Shown here piece after piece: positions 7,861 to 15,917 of a stretch of DNA of 55,448 nucleotides (the first letter of the stretch is position 1; every line of letters begins with the position of its first letter). The notes under the pieces were generated by a model. That model made no database searches. It was not told the origin of the DNA and was given only the letters and a program-made list of their open reading frames with translations. This stretch comes from Firmicutes bacterium UBA4916. Its GTDB lineage: Bacteria; Bacillota; Clostridia; Tissierellales; Tepidimicrobiaceae. The translations under genes were made by a program, and so were the position numbers. The stretch lies in contig DHBY01000098.1 of NCBI GenBank assembly GCA_002398845.1, positions 1,738-57,185 of the forward strand, read 5' to 3'.

Positions 7861-8109
7861 TTATCTATTATAAACTTCTCCTCGAGATGCAATTTCAATA
7901 ATATTTATAACTAAATCCTTTTCATCTTTATTAAATATAATTCTATATTTCCCAACTCTTAACCTATAATCTTCCGCCTTTCCCTGTAACTTTTTAACAT
8001 CCCCTGACGGAAGTTGATTTATGGACTTAATTATTCTTAGCTGGGTATTTCTATCTAATTTTTTTAAATACTTTAGACAAGCTTTTTCATATTTAATATT
8101 ATATTTCAT
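7861..8109 (-). CDS. RelE/ParE family toxin
   Basis: An 82-residue basic protein with the RelE/ParE pattern: a helical N-terminus (YEKACLKYLKKLDRNTQLRIIKSI), then the beta-sheet core DYRLRVGKYRIIFNKDEKDLVINIIEIASRGEVY. Conserved basic and tyrosine residues (R49-R51 region, Y54, R55) fit an mRNA-interferase-type RelE. Its start overlaps the antitoxin gene by 11 bp. Part of the 1.1-kb cassette between the two perfect att-like repeats, where it could stabilise the island. Confidence 0.85.
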   Translation of the reverse strand: MKYNIKYEKACLKYLKKLDRNTQLRIIKSINQLPSGDVKKLQGKAEDYRLRVGKYRIIFNKDEKDLVINIIEIASRGEVYNR

Positions 8110-8353
8110 TTTTATTAATCCCTATTTCCTTTAAAAGGTCATCTTGGTCTATAAATTCACCCTTTAATTTAATTTCTTCTATATGGAGACACTCTTCTTT
8201 AGTTATATATTCATGCTCTAGTTCATTTATTTCATTCCATTTATCTTGAGTTTCTTTAAATTTTAAAAATTCGGCCAAATCAATAACTGTTTTAATATTT
8301 TCTGGCCTTAGCTCATCTTTTAATATCTTTTCGATTTTTTTTGCAAGGGTCAT
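8099..8353 (-). CDS. Antitoxin of the RelE-type pair
   Basis: An 84-residue acidic protein, predicted mostly helical, that precedes and overlaps the toxin gene, the usual antitoxin-first order. The N-terminal ENIKTVIDLAEFLKFKETQDKWNEI segment resembles short antitoxins that dimerise with a DNA-binding N-terminus, but I see no clear ribbon-helix-helix or Phd signature. RBS GGGAGG lies before the ATG. Confidence 0.75.
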   Translation of the reverse strand: MTLAKKIEKILKDELRPENIKTVIDLAEFLKFKETQDKWNEINELEHEYITKEECLHIEEIKLKGEFIDQDDLLKEIGINKNEI

Positions 8354-8538
8354 GATTCTTCCCTCCCTATTTATAATATTTTTCTTTTAGAAAATATTAA
8401 TTAAAAAGATTATTCATATATATTGTAGCATAAAACCTCCCAATTGAACTATTTTAACTATAATTTATAATTATTAAATTACTCCATTATTCGTAGAATT
8501 GAATTAATATTTTTATATGGAATTTATATCTGCAAAGG

Positions 8539-8760
8539 CTATGAGTTTATTTGGATATTTTTTATAATTTCATCATAAAATTCATTTGTTTTACCTGCTG
8601 AATTAATAATTTTTTGGACTATGCCATTTTCATAATTATCTTTTGCAATTTTAAGGTTTTTTTGAAAACCTGCGAAATCTATCATATGTATAGTTTCTAT
8701 AAAGCTTTTCCCCCTACATATTCATTAGGATCTATATCTTGAATAAGACAAATATTATAG
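8539..8760 (-). pseudogene. Decayed coding remnant next to rlmH
   Basis: Leftward translation gives IQDIDPNEYVGGKA up to a frameshift near 8704, then FIETIHMIDFAGFQKNLKIA and on to a stop at 8539. The downstream part contains an ATG at 8685 for 48 residues, but no ribosome binding site is visible. Family unknown. The rest of 8354-8800 is AT-rich with no other feature. Confidence 0.4.
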
Positions 8761-8800
8761 CATTAATTTCCAATTTATGATAGCTCCAACCAATATCCAA

Positions 8801-9280
8801 TCACTTATGATACGGTTCGCCTTTCATTATCCTAAATCCTCTATAAACTTGCTCTAATAATATCATTCTCATTAGCTGATGTGGAAAAGTCATCTTTGAA
8901 AAGGATAGTTTGAAATTACTCTTATTTATTACTTCATTAGGTAAGCCTAAAGAGCCGCCGATTATAAAAGTTATATTATTTATTCCATCTATCATCAGTT
9001 TCTCTATTTTCTCTGATAGTTCCTGAGATGATAATTGTTTTCCTTCTATGACCAGGGAGATTATATAGGCATTTTGGGGAATTTTAGATAGGATTCTTGC
9101 TCCTTCTTTGCTTTTGATTGCTGCCATTTCTTTCTCGCTTAAATTTTCAGGAGCCTTTTCATCTTCTACTTCTATTATTTCTAAATTGCAGTATCTTGAA
9201 AGTCGTTTTGAGTATTCCTTTATGCCATCTACCATATACTTTTCCTTTATCTTGCCTACTCCGATTACTTTAATATTCAC
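8801..9280 (-). CDS. rlmH: 23S rRNA (pseudouridine1915-N3)-methyltransferase RlmH
   Basis: A 159-residue SPOUT-class methyltransferase that methylates pseudouridine 1915 in helix 69 of 23S rRNA in the assembled ribosome. Seen: the N-terminal IKVIGVGKIKEKY, the SAM-knot motif FIIGGSLGLP, SKMTFPHQLMRMILLEQVYRGFRI and the C-terminal GEPYHK, all family hallmarks. The length is standard. The start is GTG, preceded by AGGAGGGAAAA. Its 3' end is the repeated att-like sequence; in staphylococci the same gene end is the SCCmec insertion site. The gene itself is intact. Confidence 0.97.
   Translation of the reverse strand: MNIKVIGVGKIKEKYMVDGIKEYSKRLSRYCNLEIIEVEDEKAPENLSEKEMAAIKSKEGARILSKIPQNAYIISLVIEGKQLSSQELSEKIEKLMIDGINNITFIIGGSLGLPNEVINKSNFKLSFSKMTFPHQLMRMILLEQVYRGFRIMKGEPYHK
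8803..8821 (-). repeat. rlmH-end att-like sequence (native copy)
   Basis: These 19 bases encode the C-terminal GEPYHK of RlmH. In the gene direction the segment GAACCGTATCATAAGTGA closely resembles the orfX-end attB sequences used by staphylococcal SCC elements. Identical to 7707-7725. A weaker TCATAA echo lies 21-23 bases beyond both perfect copies (8775-8780 and 7681-7686). Confidence 0.7.
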
Positions 9281-9424
9281 TTTTCCCTCCTAAAAGTATG
9301 ACTTCCCAACTCCAAATTAATACTATTCTTTATCATATCATTAATATAGACCCTTTTAAACACTATTATAATAATATTCTTATAATCTATAGGAATTTTA
9401 TTTCCTTTTAGTTTCTAAAGTTAA

Positions 9425-9459
9425 AATGCTGTAGATACATAAATAGTATCTACAGCATT
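9425..9459 (-). terminator. Terminator of the rubrerythrin gene
   Basis: A perfect 14-bp stem (AATGCTGTAGATAC / GTATCTACAGCATT) with a 7-nt loop directly follows the stop codon. Confidence 0.8.
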
Positions 9460-9467
9460 CTTTAATT

Positions 9468-10052
9468 TTAGTAATTTTCAACAAATACTTCAAAATAGTC
9501 TCTAGGATGTGCACATGCTGGGCATACTTTAGGTGCTGATTTGCCTTTGTAAATATATCCACAGTTACTACATTTCCATTCTACTTCTTCATCCTTTTCA
9601 AATACTTTGCTGCTCTCAATATTCTCTAATAGCTTTCTATATCTAGTTTCATGGCGTTCTTCTACTTCTGCTATTTCCTTCCATACATTAGCTATCTGAG
9701 AAAATCCTTCTTTTTCAGCGATGTCTGCAAATGTTGGATAAAGATCTGTCCACTCTTCATTTTCCCCCTCAGCTGCAGCTTTTAAATTTGCCCTTGTATC
9801 CCCTAAAGCTACAGGATATGATGCATTAATTTCTACTGCTTCCCCACATAGACTTTCATTTAAAAATTTGAAAAATCTCTTAGCATGTTCTTTTTCGTTT
9901 TCTGCTGTTTCTAAAAAGATATTAGATATTTGTACATACCCTTCTTTCCTTGCTTGTGAGGCATAGTATGTATACCTTGTCCTAGCTTGGGATTCTCCCG
10001 CAAATGCTTTCATTAAATTTTCAGCTGTTTTTGTTCCTTTTAAAGATTTCAT
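9468..10052 (-). CDS. Rubrerythrin
   Basis: A 194-residue rubrerythrin, an NADH-linked peroxidase of anaerobes that reduces hydrogen peroxide. The N-terminal ferritin-like four-helix bundle holds the diiron ligands in AGESQARTRY, ENEKEHAKRFF and EIAEVEERHETRY. The C-terminal rubredoxin domain has its two cysteine pairs (CSNCGY and CPACAHP) for the FeS4 iron. Typical length for the single-subunit form. RBS AGGAGG. It is flanked by its own terminator. Marks an oxygen-sensitive, anaerobic lifestyle. Confidence 0.95.
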   Translation of the reverse strand: MKSLKGTKTAENLMKAFAGESQARTRYTYYASQARKEGYVQISNIFLETAENEKEHAKRFFKFLNESLCGEAVEINASYPVALGDTRANLKAAAEGENEEWTDLYPTFADIAEKEGFSQIANVWKEIAEVEERHETRYRKLLENIESSKVFEKDEEVEWKCSNCGYIYKGKSAPKVCPACAHPRDYFEVFVENY

Positions 10053-10140
10053 TAAAATTCCTCCTATATTTTAAAAATCATTCAATATATTAATACCCAC
10101 CTACTCTATAAATACAACAACAGCTTTAAATTTTTTAAAA

Positions 10141-10893
10141 TTAAATCCAACCTTCTACTTCATTTAATAAATCAAAATTTGTAAGATCATAATGAAGAGG
10201 TGTTATAGTGACATATCCTTGTGATAAATAATATCTATCCGTATCTCCCTCCAGTCCTTCACGTCTTCTTCCTTTAACCTTTAATATCTTATCCCCATTA
10301 CCTCCATAATCCTCCATAAGATAATAATCATATATAACTCCGCCAATTTTACATACTTTGATTCCCTTAACATCTTCTTCTTTTAAATATGGTGTATTGA
10401 TACTTAATATAATATTATTTTTAACAAAATCGCCCTTTGATTTTTCTAAAATATATTTGCCATACTCAGCTGTTAACCTATAATCAACCTTTCCATCTAT
10501 CAACTCTGCTGAAAGAGCCATGGAAGGAATTTTATACATATTTGCTTCTATGGCAGCTGATACTGTTCCTGAATATAGTACATCCATACCTACATTTAGC
10601 CCCATATTTATCCCTGATAAAACCATATCTACTGGTCCATCTATGAGTTTGTCTAAGGCAACCCTTACACAATCTACTGGAGTCCCTGATACACTATAAG
10701 CTTTTGATTTTATTCCTTCTAGTTCTACTTCTTTAACTATTAAAGGTTTTGAAAGTGTAATAGCATGACTTTGAGCACTTCTTTGATCATCTGGGGCCAC
10801 TATTGTTATATCATGGTCCTTTTCCAATTCTTTAGCCAATACATGTATTCCCTCTGCATGTATACCATCATCATTAACTAATAATAATCTCAT
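10141..10893 (-). CDS. surE: 5'-nucleotidase SurE
   Basis: A 250-residue SurE phosphatase that dephosphorylates 5'- and 3'-nucleoside monophosphates with a divalent metal. The opening MRLLLVNDDGIHAEG contains the metal-binding ND-D pair. APDDQRSAQSHA, SGTPVDCV and SGINMGLNVGMDVLYSGTVSAA are the other conserved motifs. The start is the ATG at 10893, 4-5 nt after AAGGAGG; a longer upstream frame has no ribosome binding site. Monocistronic or co-transcribed leftward. Confidence 0.93.
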   Translation of the reverse strand: MRLLLVNDDGIHAEGIHVLAKELEKDHDITIVAPDDQRSAQSHAITLSKPLIVKEVELEGIKSKAYSVSGTPVDCVRVALDKLIDGPVDMVLSGINMGLNVGMDVLYSGTVSAAIEANMYKIPSMALSAELIDGKVDYRLTAEYGKYILEKSKGDFVKNNIILSINTPYLKEEDVKGIKVCKIGGVIYDYYLMEDYGGNGDKILKVKGRRREGLEGDTDRYYLSQGYVTITPLHYDLTNFDLLNEVEGWI

Positions 10894-10962
10894 TTTTACC
10901 TCCTTAAATTCATTCGCTATAAATAGTATTATACCAAATTGGAAAATCATGTACACATTAAT

Positions 10963-10994
10963 AAACCCTTTCTCTTAAAAAAGAGAAAGGGTTT
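10963..10994 (-). terminator. Terminator after the secreted DUF4163/DUF3298 gene
   Basis: A perfect 14-bp stem (AAACCCTTTCTCTT and its complement) with an AAAA loop sits 8 bp beyond the stop codon. It separates this gene from surE. Confidence 0.8.
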
Positions 10995-11002
10995 TGTGAA
11001 TT

Positions 11003-12508
11003 CTAATATTTAATATTTAATACTCCATCTGAATTAATAACTTTTTCACCTTTTATTACTTCATCTATAAAACTTACTGGTACAAATGTAGTTCCCTTTA
11101 TTAGTTGAGTTTTTTCTCCTAAATGTACTAAAGCTTTTGAAAAATAGTATTGATCCTTACCTGCATAAGCTCCTGCTGATACTGATCCTTTATTAATATT
11201 AGCAACTTTATTTTTCCCATTCCATGTTACTTTAAAGTCTAAAGCTCTAGCAACTTCTGCCAAAGGCATCATTACTGTACCATTTTCAGATTTAAACATT
11301 GGCTTTTTAAGTTTTAGCTCTTTACCATTTATGATTACCTTATCAAAATTTGTAATCTCATTAACTTCTGTTACTTGGAAAAGATCGTCTATTCCATCTA
11401 AAACTTGTGATAACTTAGCGAACTCTTTTCCTTCTGGTTTCTTTGAATCATAAGGATTAGCTTGAGGAACTGTTGCTAAATATACATATGATTTTGTTTC
11501 TCCAATAGGGAAACTTTTTTCATCTTCTTTATAATTTTTCTTATCTACTACTGATATTGTTAATAGTTTTTCTCCCTTTAACTTTTCATTAGCAGGAGAA
11601 TATATAAAGTTTACTTCAAGATTTTTGTTGTTAGCATCATATTCTTCTATTATATCCACTTTGTTTTTCCAAATTGGTGCAATTTTAAATTTAAAATTAT
11701 ATTTATAATTATGATATTCATCCTTTATAACTACAGGTTTTACATTTTTTAATATTTGAACTATGCTCTCATTTGGAATTTTAAACTCTGGATGTCCCAT
11801 ATACCCAGGGGCAATATCATATTGTTGGAATGTAATCACTAAATTACCATCCTTATCAATATAGAAGGAACTATCATCGTTTATAGTTACAAATCCATTT
11901 TCACCTGTAAAATATGATTTTTCTCCTTCAGCTACCTGCTCTTTTATTTGTTTATTTATTTCATCATTTATTATAGTTTTAAAATCGCTATTTTCTTTAA
12001 ATAAATCTGCTAGTTCAATAGCTTTGCTATCATTTGCATCTATATTATAATAATCCTTTCTTGAAATTCCATGAGCCCCCCCTGTGTAGAAATAGGAATC
12101 AACTACGAAAGATAAAATATCTCCCTCTGATTTAATTTCATACTCAACATTCATTTCTGGTTTCCACTCAATATTAAGCTTTGATAATTCTTTTGCCTGT
12201 TCTTCAAATTCTTTTAATTCCTTTTTAGCAGTATCTTCAATTAGATGATTTAACTTTTCTTGATATACTGCATCTTTTAGCCCCTTAACTACAGGTATCT
12301 TTATATTAACTTTTACATTATCAATATTTGATTTGATAGTTTTTGATTCTACTTTAACCTTATTTCCTATTGATTCACTGCTTATAGGCGCTGGAATAAT
12401 TATCTTATTTTTAGTATTCTTATCTACATTCTTGCCATCTATAGCAAAAGAAACACTACTTAACGTTAAACAACCTGCTAGCCCTAATACTACAATTTTC
12501 TTCTTCAT
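11003..12508 (-). CDS. Secreted protein with DUF4163, DUF3298 and copper-amine-oxidase-N domains
   Basis: A 501-residue exported protein. Residues 1-22 form a signal peptide (KKKIVVLGLAGCLTLSSVSFA). About 60-160 matches the DUF4163 pattern (IKIPVVKGLKDAVYQEKLN), followed by a DUF3298/RsiV-like part near 150-250 (SYFYTGGAHGISRKDYYNID and YDIAPGYMGHPEF). The C-terminal 110 residues (MPLAEVARALDFKVTWNGKNKVA and TFVPVSFIDEVI) are a copper-amine-oxidase-N/stalk domain, which probably binds the cell wall rather than copper. Similar clostridial proteins are envelope-associated. Function unknown. RBS GGGGGC. Confidence 0.8.
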   Translation of the reverse strand: MKKKIVVLGLAGCLTLSSVSFAIDGKNVDKNTKNKIIIPAPISSESIGNKVKVESKTIKSNIDNVKVNIKIPVVKGLKDAVYQEKLNHLIEDTAKKELKEFEEQAKELSKLNIEWKPEMNVEYEIKSEGDILSFVVDSYFYTGGAHGISRKDYYNIDANDSKAIELADLFKENSDFKTIINDEINKQIKEQVAEGEKSYFTGENGFVTINDDSSFYIDKDGNLVITFQQYDIAPGYMGHPEFKIPNESIVQILKNVKPVVIKDEYHNYKYNFKFKIAPIWKNKVDIIEEYDANNKNLEVNFIYSPANEKLKGEKLLTISVVDKKNYKEDEKSFPIGETKSYVYLATVPQANPYDSKKPEGKEFAKLSQVLDGIDDLFQVTEVNEITNFDKVIINGKELKLKKPMFKSENGTVMMPLAEVARALDFKVTWNGKNKVANINKGSVSAGAYAGKDQYYFSKALVHLGEKTQLIKGTTFVPVSFIDEVIKGEKVINSDGVLNIKY

Positions 12509-12609
12509 ACTATAATGCCCCCTTAAATATTAAGTATCTTATATAAGTATTATACCCAAGGTATGGAGATAATTGGTTACATTAAGATTACATTAGGGTT
12601 ACAATTAAA

Positions 12610-12777
12610 TTAAACTACTAAGTACTTCGGTACTCTTTCACAGTAATTACAACTATGAGGGCTAGCCCAGTCAGTAAATGAAACCTTTTCTAATTCATAA
12701 ATATCTGGTGGTTGTTCATAGGTTTCAACAAAATCTTCTATTGCATTTTCCAAATGTTCATTACAAACTACATACAT
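12610..12777 (-). CDS. CxxH/CxxC family small protein (BA_5709-like)
   Basis: A 55-residue protein beginning MYVVCNEHLENAIEDFV and ending with CNYCERVPKYLVV. The paired CNEH and CNYC motifs suggest a small zinc-binding fold; related proteins are found beside htrA in Bacillus. I chose ATG at 12777 because GGAGC precedes it; an upstream in-frame ATG (12834) lacks a good site. The role is unknown. Confidence 0.7.
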   Translation of the reverse strand: MYVVCNEHLENAIEDFVETYEQPPDIYELEKVSFTDWASPHSCNYCERVPKYLVV

Positions 12778-12848
12778 ATTATCAGCTCCATTTGTTTTAA
12801 TGGGTGTAGAATGGTCTTGTCTTAGTATGTACATTAAATGCCATGTTT

Positions 12849-12878
12849 ATAAAAGCTTAGAAACTTCCAAGCTTTTAT
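12849..12878 (-). terminator. Hairpin at the end of htrA
   Basis: A 10-bp stem (ATAAAAGCTT / AAGCTTTTAT) overlaps the htrA stop codon. The weak T-tract suggests partial termination before the small CxxH/CxxC gene. Confidence 0.55.
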
Positions 12879-14011
12879 TTTACATCTGAAAATATAATCT
12901 CTACCGCCATTTCCTTATTGTTTCTAATAACTGCCAATGTGGCCCTATCGCCTTTTTTATACTTATATAATATCTTCTTAAGTTGATTCATGCTTTCAAT
13001 TTCTTGATTATCTATTTTTATAATTATATCTCCAGGTTTAAGACCTGCTTTTTCTGCTGGAGAGTTAGGGAGTATTTCATCTATTATAATTCCCTTATCT
13101 GCATTTAATTCTACTCCATATTTCATTTCATATTTTTCAACTTCGATTCCTGTAAATCCCATATATACAGTTTTAAAATCACCTTGTTTGACTACTCCAT
13201 CAATTATAGGTTTTGCCACATTTATAGGAATAGCGAAACCTAAGCCTTCTCCAACTTGAGATCTAATCTTTACAGTATTGATTCCTATTACCTCTCCCTT
13301 ATTATTTAAAAGAGGCCCTCCACTGTTACCTGGGTTTATAGAGGCATCTGTTTGTATTAAGTTTTCTATTACATTATATTGGTCTACCCTTACAGATCTA
13401 TTTAACCCAGATATTACCCCCGAGGTCACAGTCCTTTGAAAATCTAATCCTAAGGGATTACCTATAGCCACAGCTAATTGGCCTACTTCTAAAGAGTCCG
13501 AATCTCCTAATTCAGCTGTAGGCAATTGAGTGGCTTCTACCTTTACTATTGCTAAATCTAAAACAGCATCATTCCACAATACCTTTCCTGGCATTTTATC
13601 CCCATTTTCAAATAAAACACTGATTCTTTTGGCTTTTCCATCTCCCACTACATGAGAATTGGTAAGTATGTAGCCATTGGGATTTATAACTATTCCCGAA
13701 CCTACACCTTCTACCTCTTCTTCCCAAATAAATTTCCTTTGAACTTGAATAGTGGTTATACCCACTACAGAACTCATAGCCTTTTTAGCTACTGCTGATA
13801 CTGATGATATATCACTATTAGGGGTAATATTTATTTGTTTTTCCACATTGGACATGTTTTCTTTATATATATCTGGCATAGGTATTAGTTTCCCATAAAG
13901 ATATACTGGTGCAATATATGCACTAACTATACCCCCAACAATTGCTGCAATCAATGCAACAACAAAGTAAGAAAATTTACTCCTTCTTTTAGGTGGTCTT
14001 TCATAGTACAT
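12875..14011 (-). CDS. htrA: HtrA-type membrane-anchored serine protease
   Basis: A 378-residue DegP/HtrA family protease for quality control of exported proteins. An N-terminal cytoplasmic tail is followed by a membrane helix at residues 15-37. The catalytic triad is H120 (TNSHVV), D152 (LDLAIV) and S230 (NPGNSGGPL). A single PDZ domain fills residues of about 270-375 (GLGFAIPINVA then ILPNSPAEKAGLKPGDII). It is the last large gene of the WalRK operon, as in Bacillus where yyxA/htrC follows walJ. RBS AGGAGG. Confidence 0.95.
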   Translation of the reverse strand: MYYERPPKRRSKFSYFVVALIAAIVGGIVSAYIAPVYLYGKLIPMPDIYKENMSNVEKQINITPNSDISSVSAVAKKAMSSVVGITTIQVQRKFIWEEEVEGVGSGIVINPNGYILTNSHVVGDGKAKRISVLFENGDKMPGKVLWNDAVLDLAIVKVEATQLPTAELGDSDSLEVGQLAVAIGNPLGLDFQRTVTSGVISGLNRSVRVDQYNVIENLIQTDASINPGNSGGPLLNNKGEVIGINTVKIRSQVGEGLGFAIPINVAKPIIDGVVKQGDFKTVYMGFTGIEVEKYEMKYGVELNADKGIIIDEILPNSPAEKAGLKPGDIIIKIDNQEIESMNQLKKILYKYKKGDRATLAVIRNNKEMAVEIIFSDVK

Positions 14012-14031
14012 TTCCCATTCCTCCTATCTAC

Positions 14032-14826
14032 TTATAGGGTATACACTTTAGTTGGCCTATCCCTATATGTAAGCTCTAAAGCTATATCTCTATGCACATT
14101 TATTCCCAAACTTTCTATACATTTCTTCACAGTTTCGTGAGCAAGAGATGGAGTGTTGTTTTCATTGCTTAGATGAGCTAGAAGTACAGTCTCGCCATTA
14201 CCTGATAAAGTCTCTGCCAAAGCCTCTCCTGCATCTTCGTTGGAAAGGTGACCCTTTGTGCCTAATATTCTTCTCTTTAGATACAAAGGATAACTACCTT
14301 CTTTAAGCATCTTCACATCATGATTTGACTCCATTAAATAAAGGGAAGAGCCTTTAATTTTATTCTTCATATCATAATTTACCCAGCCCGTATCAGTTAT
14401 AATACTTATTTTAATATTTTTATAATATATACAATATCCAACTGGTTCATTTGCATCATGAGAAACTCTAAATGGGCATACACCTAAATCCTTAAGCTCT
14501 AAATCTTTATCCGATTCTATTATCTTAATATTTTTATCCTTTATTTCTCCTATAATCTTATTCATACCAAGCCATGTATTTTCATTAGCAACAATTGGAA
14601 TATCATATCTTCTAGAAAGAATCCCCACTCCCTTTACATGATCTATATGCTCATGAGTTACTAATATATAATCAATAGTGGTGGGGCAAACCCCTATTGA
14701 TGATAATAGGCTTTCTATTCTTTTCCCACTAAAGCCCCCATCTATTAATATTTTTGTCCTATCTGTTTCAATGTATTGGCAATTCCCGCTGCTACCACTT
14801 GATAGGGAACAAAATTTTATTCCCAT
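14032..14826 (-). CDS. walJ: WalJ (YycJ) metallo-beta-lactamase-fold protein
   Basis: A 264-residue metallo-beta-lactamase-fold hydrolase. The HEHIDH motif at residues 58-63 and the later SHD, TDTGW and KGHLS stretches supply the metal ligands. WalJ homologues are cytoplasmic 5'-3' nuclease-type enzymes linked to replication-repair coordination and the WalRK operon. The start is ATG at 14826 after TGGAGG. A 20-bp gap separates it from htrA. The 14827-15043 upstream gap is AT-rich, and I see no clear terminator or other gene in it. Confidence 0.92.
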   Translation of the reverse strand: MGIKFCSLSSGSSGNCQYIETDRTKILIDGGFSGKRIESLLSSIGVCPTTIDYILVTHEHIDHVKGVGILSRRYDIPIVANENTWLGMNKIIGEIKDKNIKIIESDKDLELKDLGVCPFRVSHDANEPVGYCIYYKNIKISIITDTGWVNYDMKNKIKGSSLYLMESNHDVKMLKEGSYPLYLKRRILGTKGHLSNEDAGEALAETLSGNGETVLLAHLSNENNTPSLAHETVKKCIESLGINVHRDIALELTYRDRPTKVYTL

Positions 14827-15043
14827 TTTGATTTCCTCCAATATTTTATTTTTATAATATCTTTATTATAATATATATTTTAGCAAAAACCTAACTTTAT
14901 GAAAATAATTAAAACTTTCAAAATAAAAAAGGCTCCCATTAAAGCATTCTTAAATTAAGGAAGTCTTTCATAAAAAACTAACTATGTTTTAGCTAGAAAT
15001 ATAATAATATGTTAATACCAAAATTTATTGCTTATCCGTATCT

Positions 15044-15889
15044 CTAATATTCATCTATATAAACTTTATAACCATCATCAAATTGAATCCTCCAAGCAGG
15101 AACTGCCTTCCCTTTTTTTGTTTCCTCTGGTTCCTTTAAGTAATCATGCTTTTGAGGGTCAAAATAGTAGCAAAGGGAAATATCTGTAATAGTTTTACCA
15201 TATACCTCATCCATCCCAAGCAAAGCTAATATGGATTTTGGTGCAGTGTTAATAGCTATTTTAGTCTCCCCTAAATTCTCGGTTATAAGCCATAGCCTTT
15301 CGAATTTTTTAACTCCTCTTTTATCAATCTGTAAATTCGTATATGCTCTCTCAACATATATATCATTATATACTTTTGAGTATTCTAAATAAAAGACCCC
15401 TTTTTCTTCTTTAATAAAATTAAGTTTCATATCAGAGATATCAAATCCGTTTTTCTTAATAAATTCTTCTGATAATTGGATGGCCCTTTCCTTGTTTAAA
15501 TCTTCATAGATTTCTTTCCCTTCTTTGTTTTCATACATTATAAGTTTGTTATTAACTATAACAACGGATTCATTACCTTTCACCAGTTCCCCGAATCCTT
15601 TTTCATCATCTTTTATAATCCCCTTATCCCCAAAAAAGTTTTTATTTACCTCTTTTAAACTTAATTTTTCATATTCTACTGTCATAGTGTTTAAATAGGG
15701 CATTTCTTTTGGAATCTGGGTGGCAACAGATATATTTTTATCTTGCAATAATTTTACCACGTCTTCTACAAATTCATCTTTAACAGTTGATTCACCGATA
15801 TTTTTTTCATTGATTAACATATATCCTAATAATATATTTGTTATAATAAAAGCCACTATTAATATGGTCTTAGCCTTTGACCAATCCAT
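15044..15889 (-). CDS. walI: WalI (YycI), two-component system regulatory protein
   Basis: A 281-residue single-pass membrane protein. Residues 6-26 form the membrane helix (AKTILIVAFIITNILLGYML). The extracytoplasmic part carries the YycI domain (GKAVPAWRIQFDDGYKVYIDEY at the C-terminus). In Bacillus WalH and WalI form a membrane complex that restrains the WalK kinase. It follows walH by 28 bp in the same operon. Low sequence conservation is usual, so the call rests on topology and gene order. Confidence 0.88.
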   Translation of the reverse strand: MDWSKAKTILIVAFIITNILLGYMLINEKNIGESTVKDEFVEDVVKLLQDKNISVATQIPKEMPYLNTMTVEYEKLSLKEVNKNFFGDKGIIKDDEKGFGELVKGNESVVIVNNKLIMYENKEGKEIYEDLNKERAIQLSEEFIKKNGFDISDMKLNFIKEEKGVFYLEYSKVYNDIYVERAYTNLQIDKRGVKKFERLWLITENLGETKIAINTAPKSILALLGMDEVYGKTITDISLCYYFDPQKHDYLKEPEETKKGKAVPAWRIQFDDGYKVYIDEY

Positions 15890-15917
15890 TCCTTTTCACC
15901 ATCCAAATTCTCCTTGC

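Noticed and set aside
8775..8786. Further att-like copy (TTATGATAGCTCC)
   Set aside because: Only an 8-base core matches the rlmH repeat, which is too short in AT-rich DNA to claim as a fourth site.
14880..15040. Possible terminator near GGGAGCC followed by T-rich sequence
   Set aside because: No complementary arm could be found, so the stem does not form.
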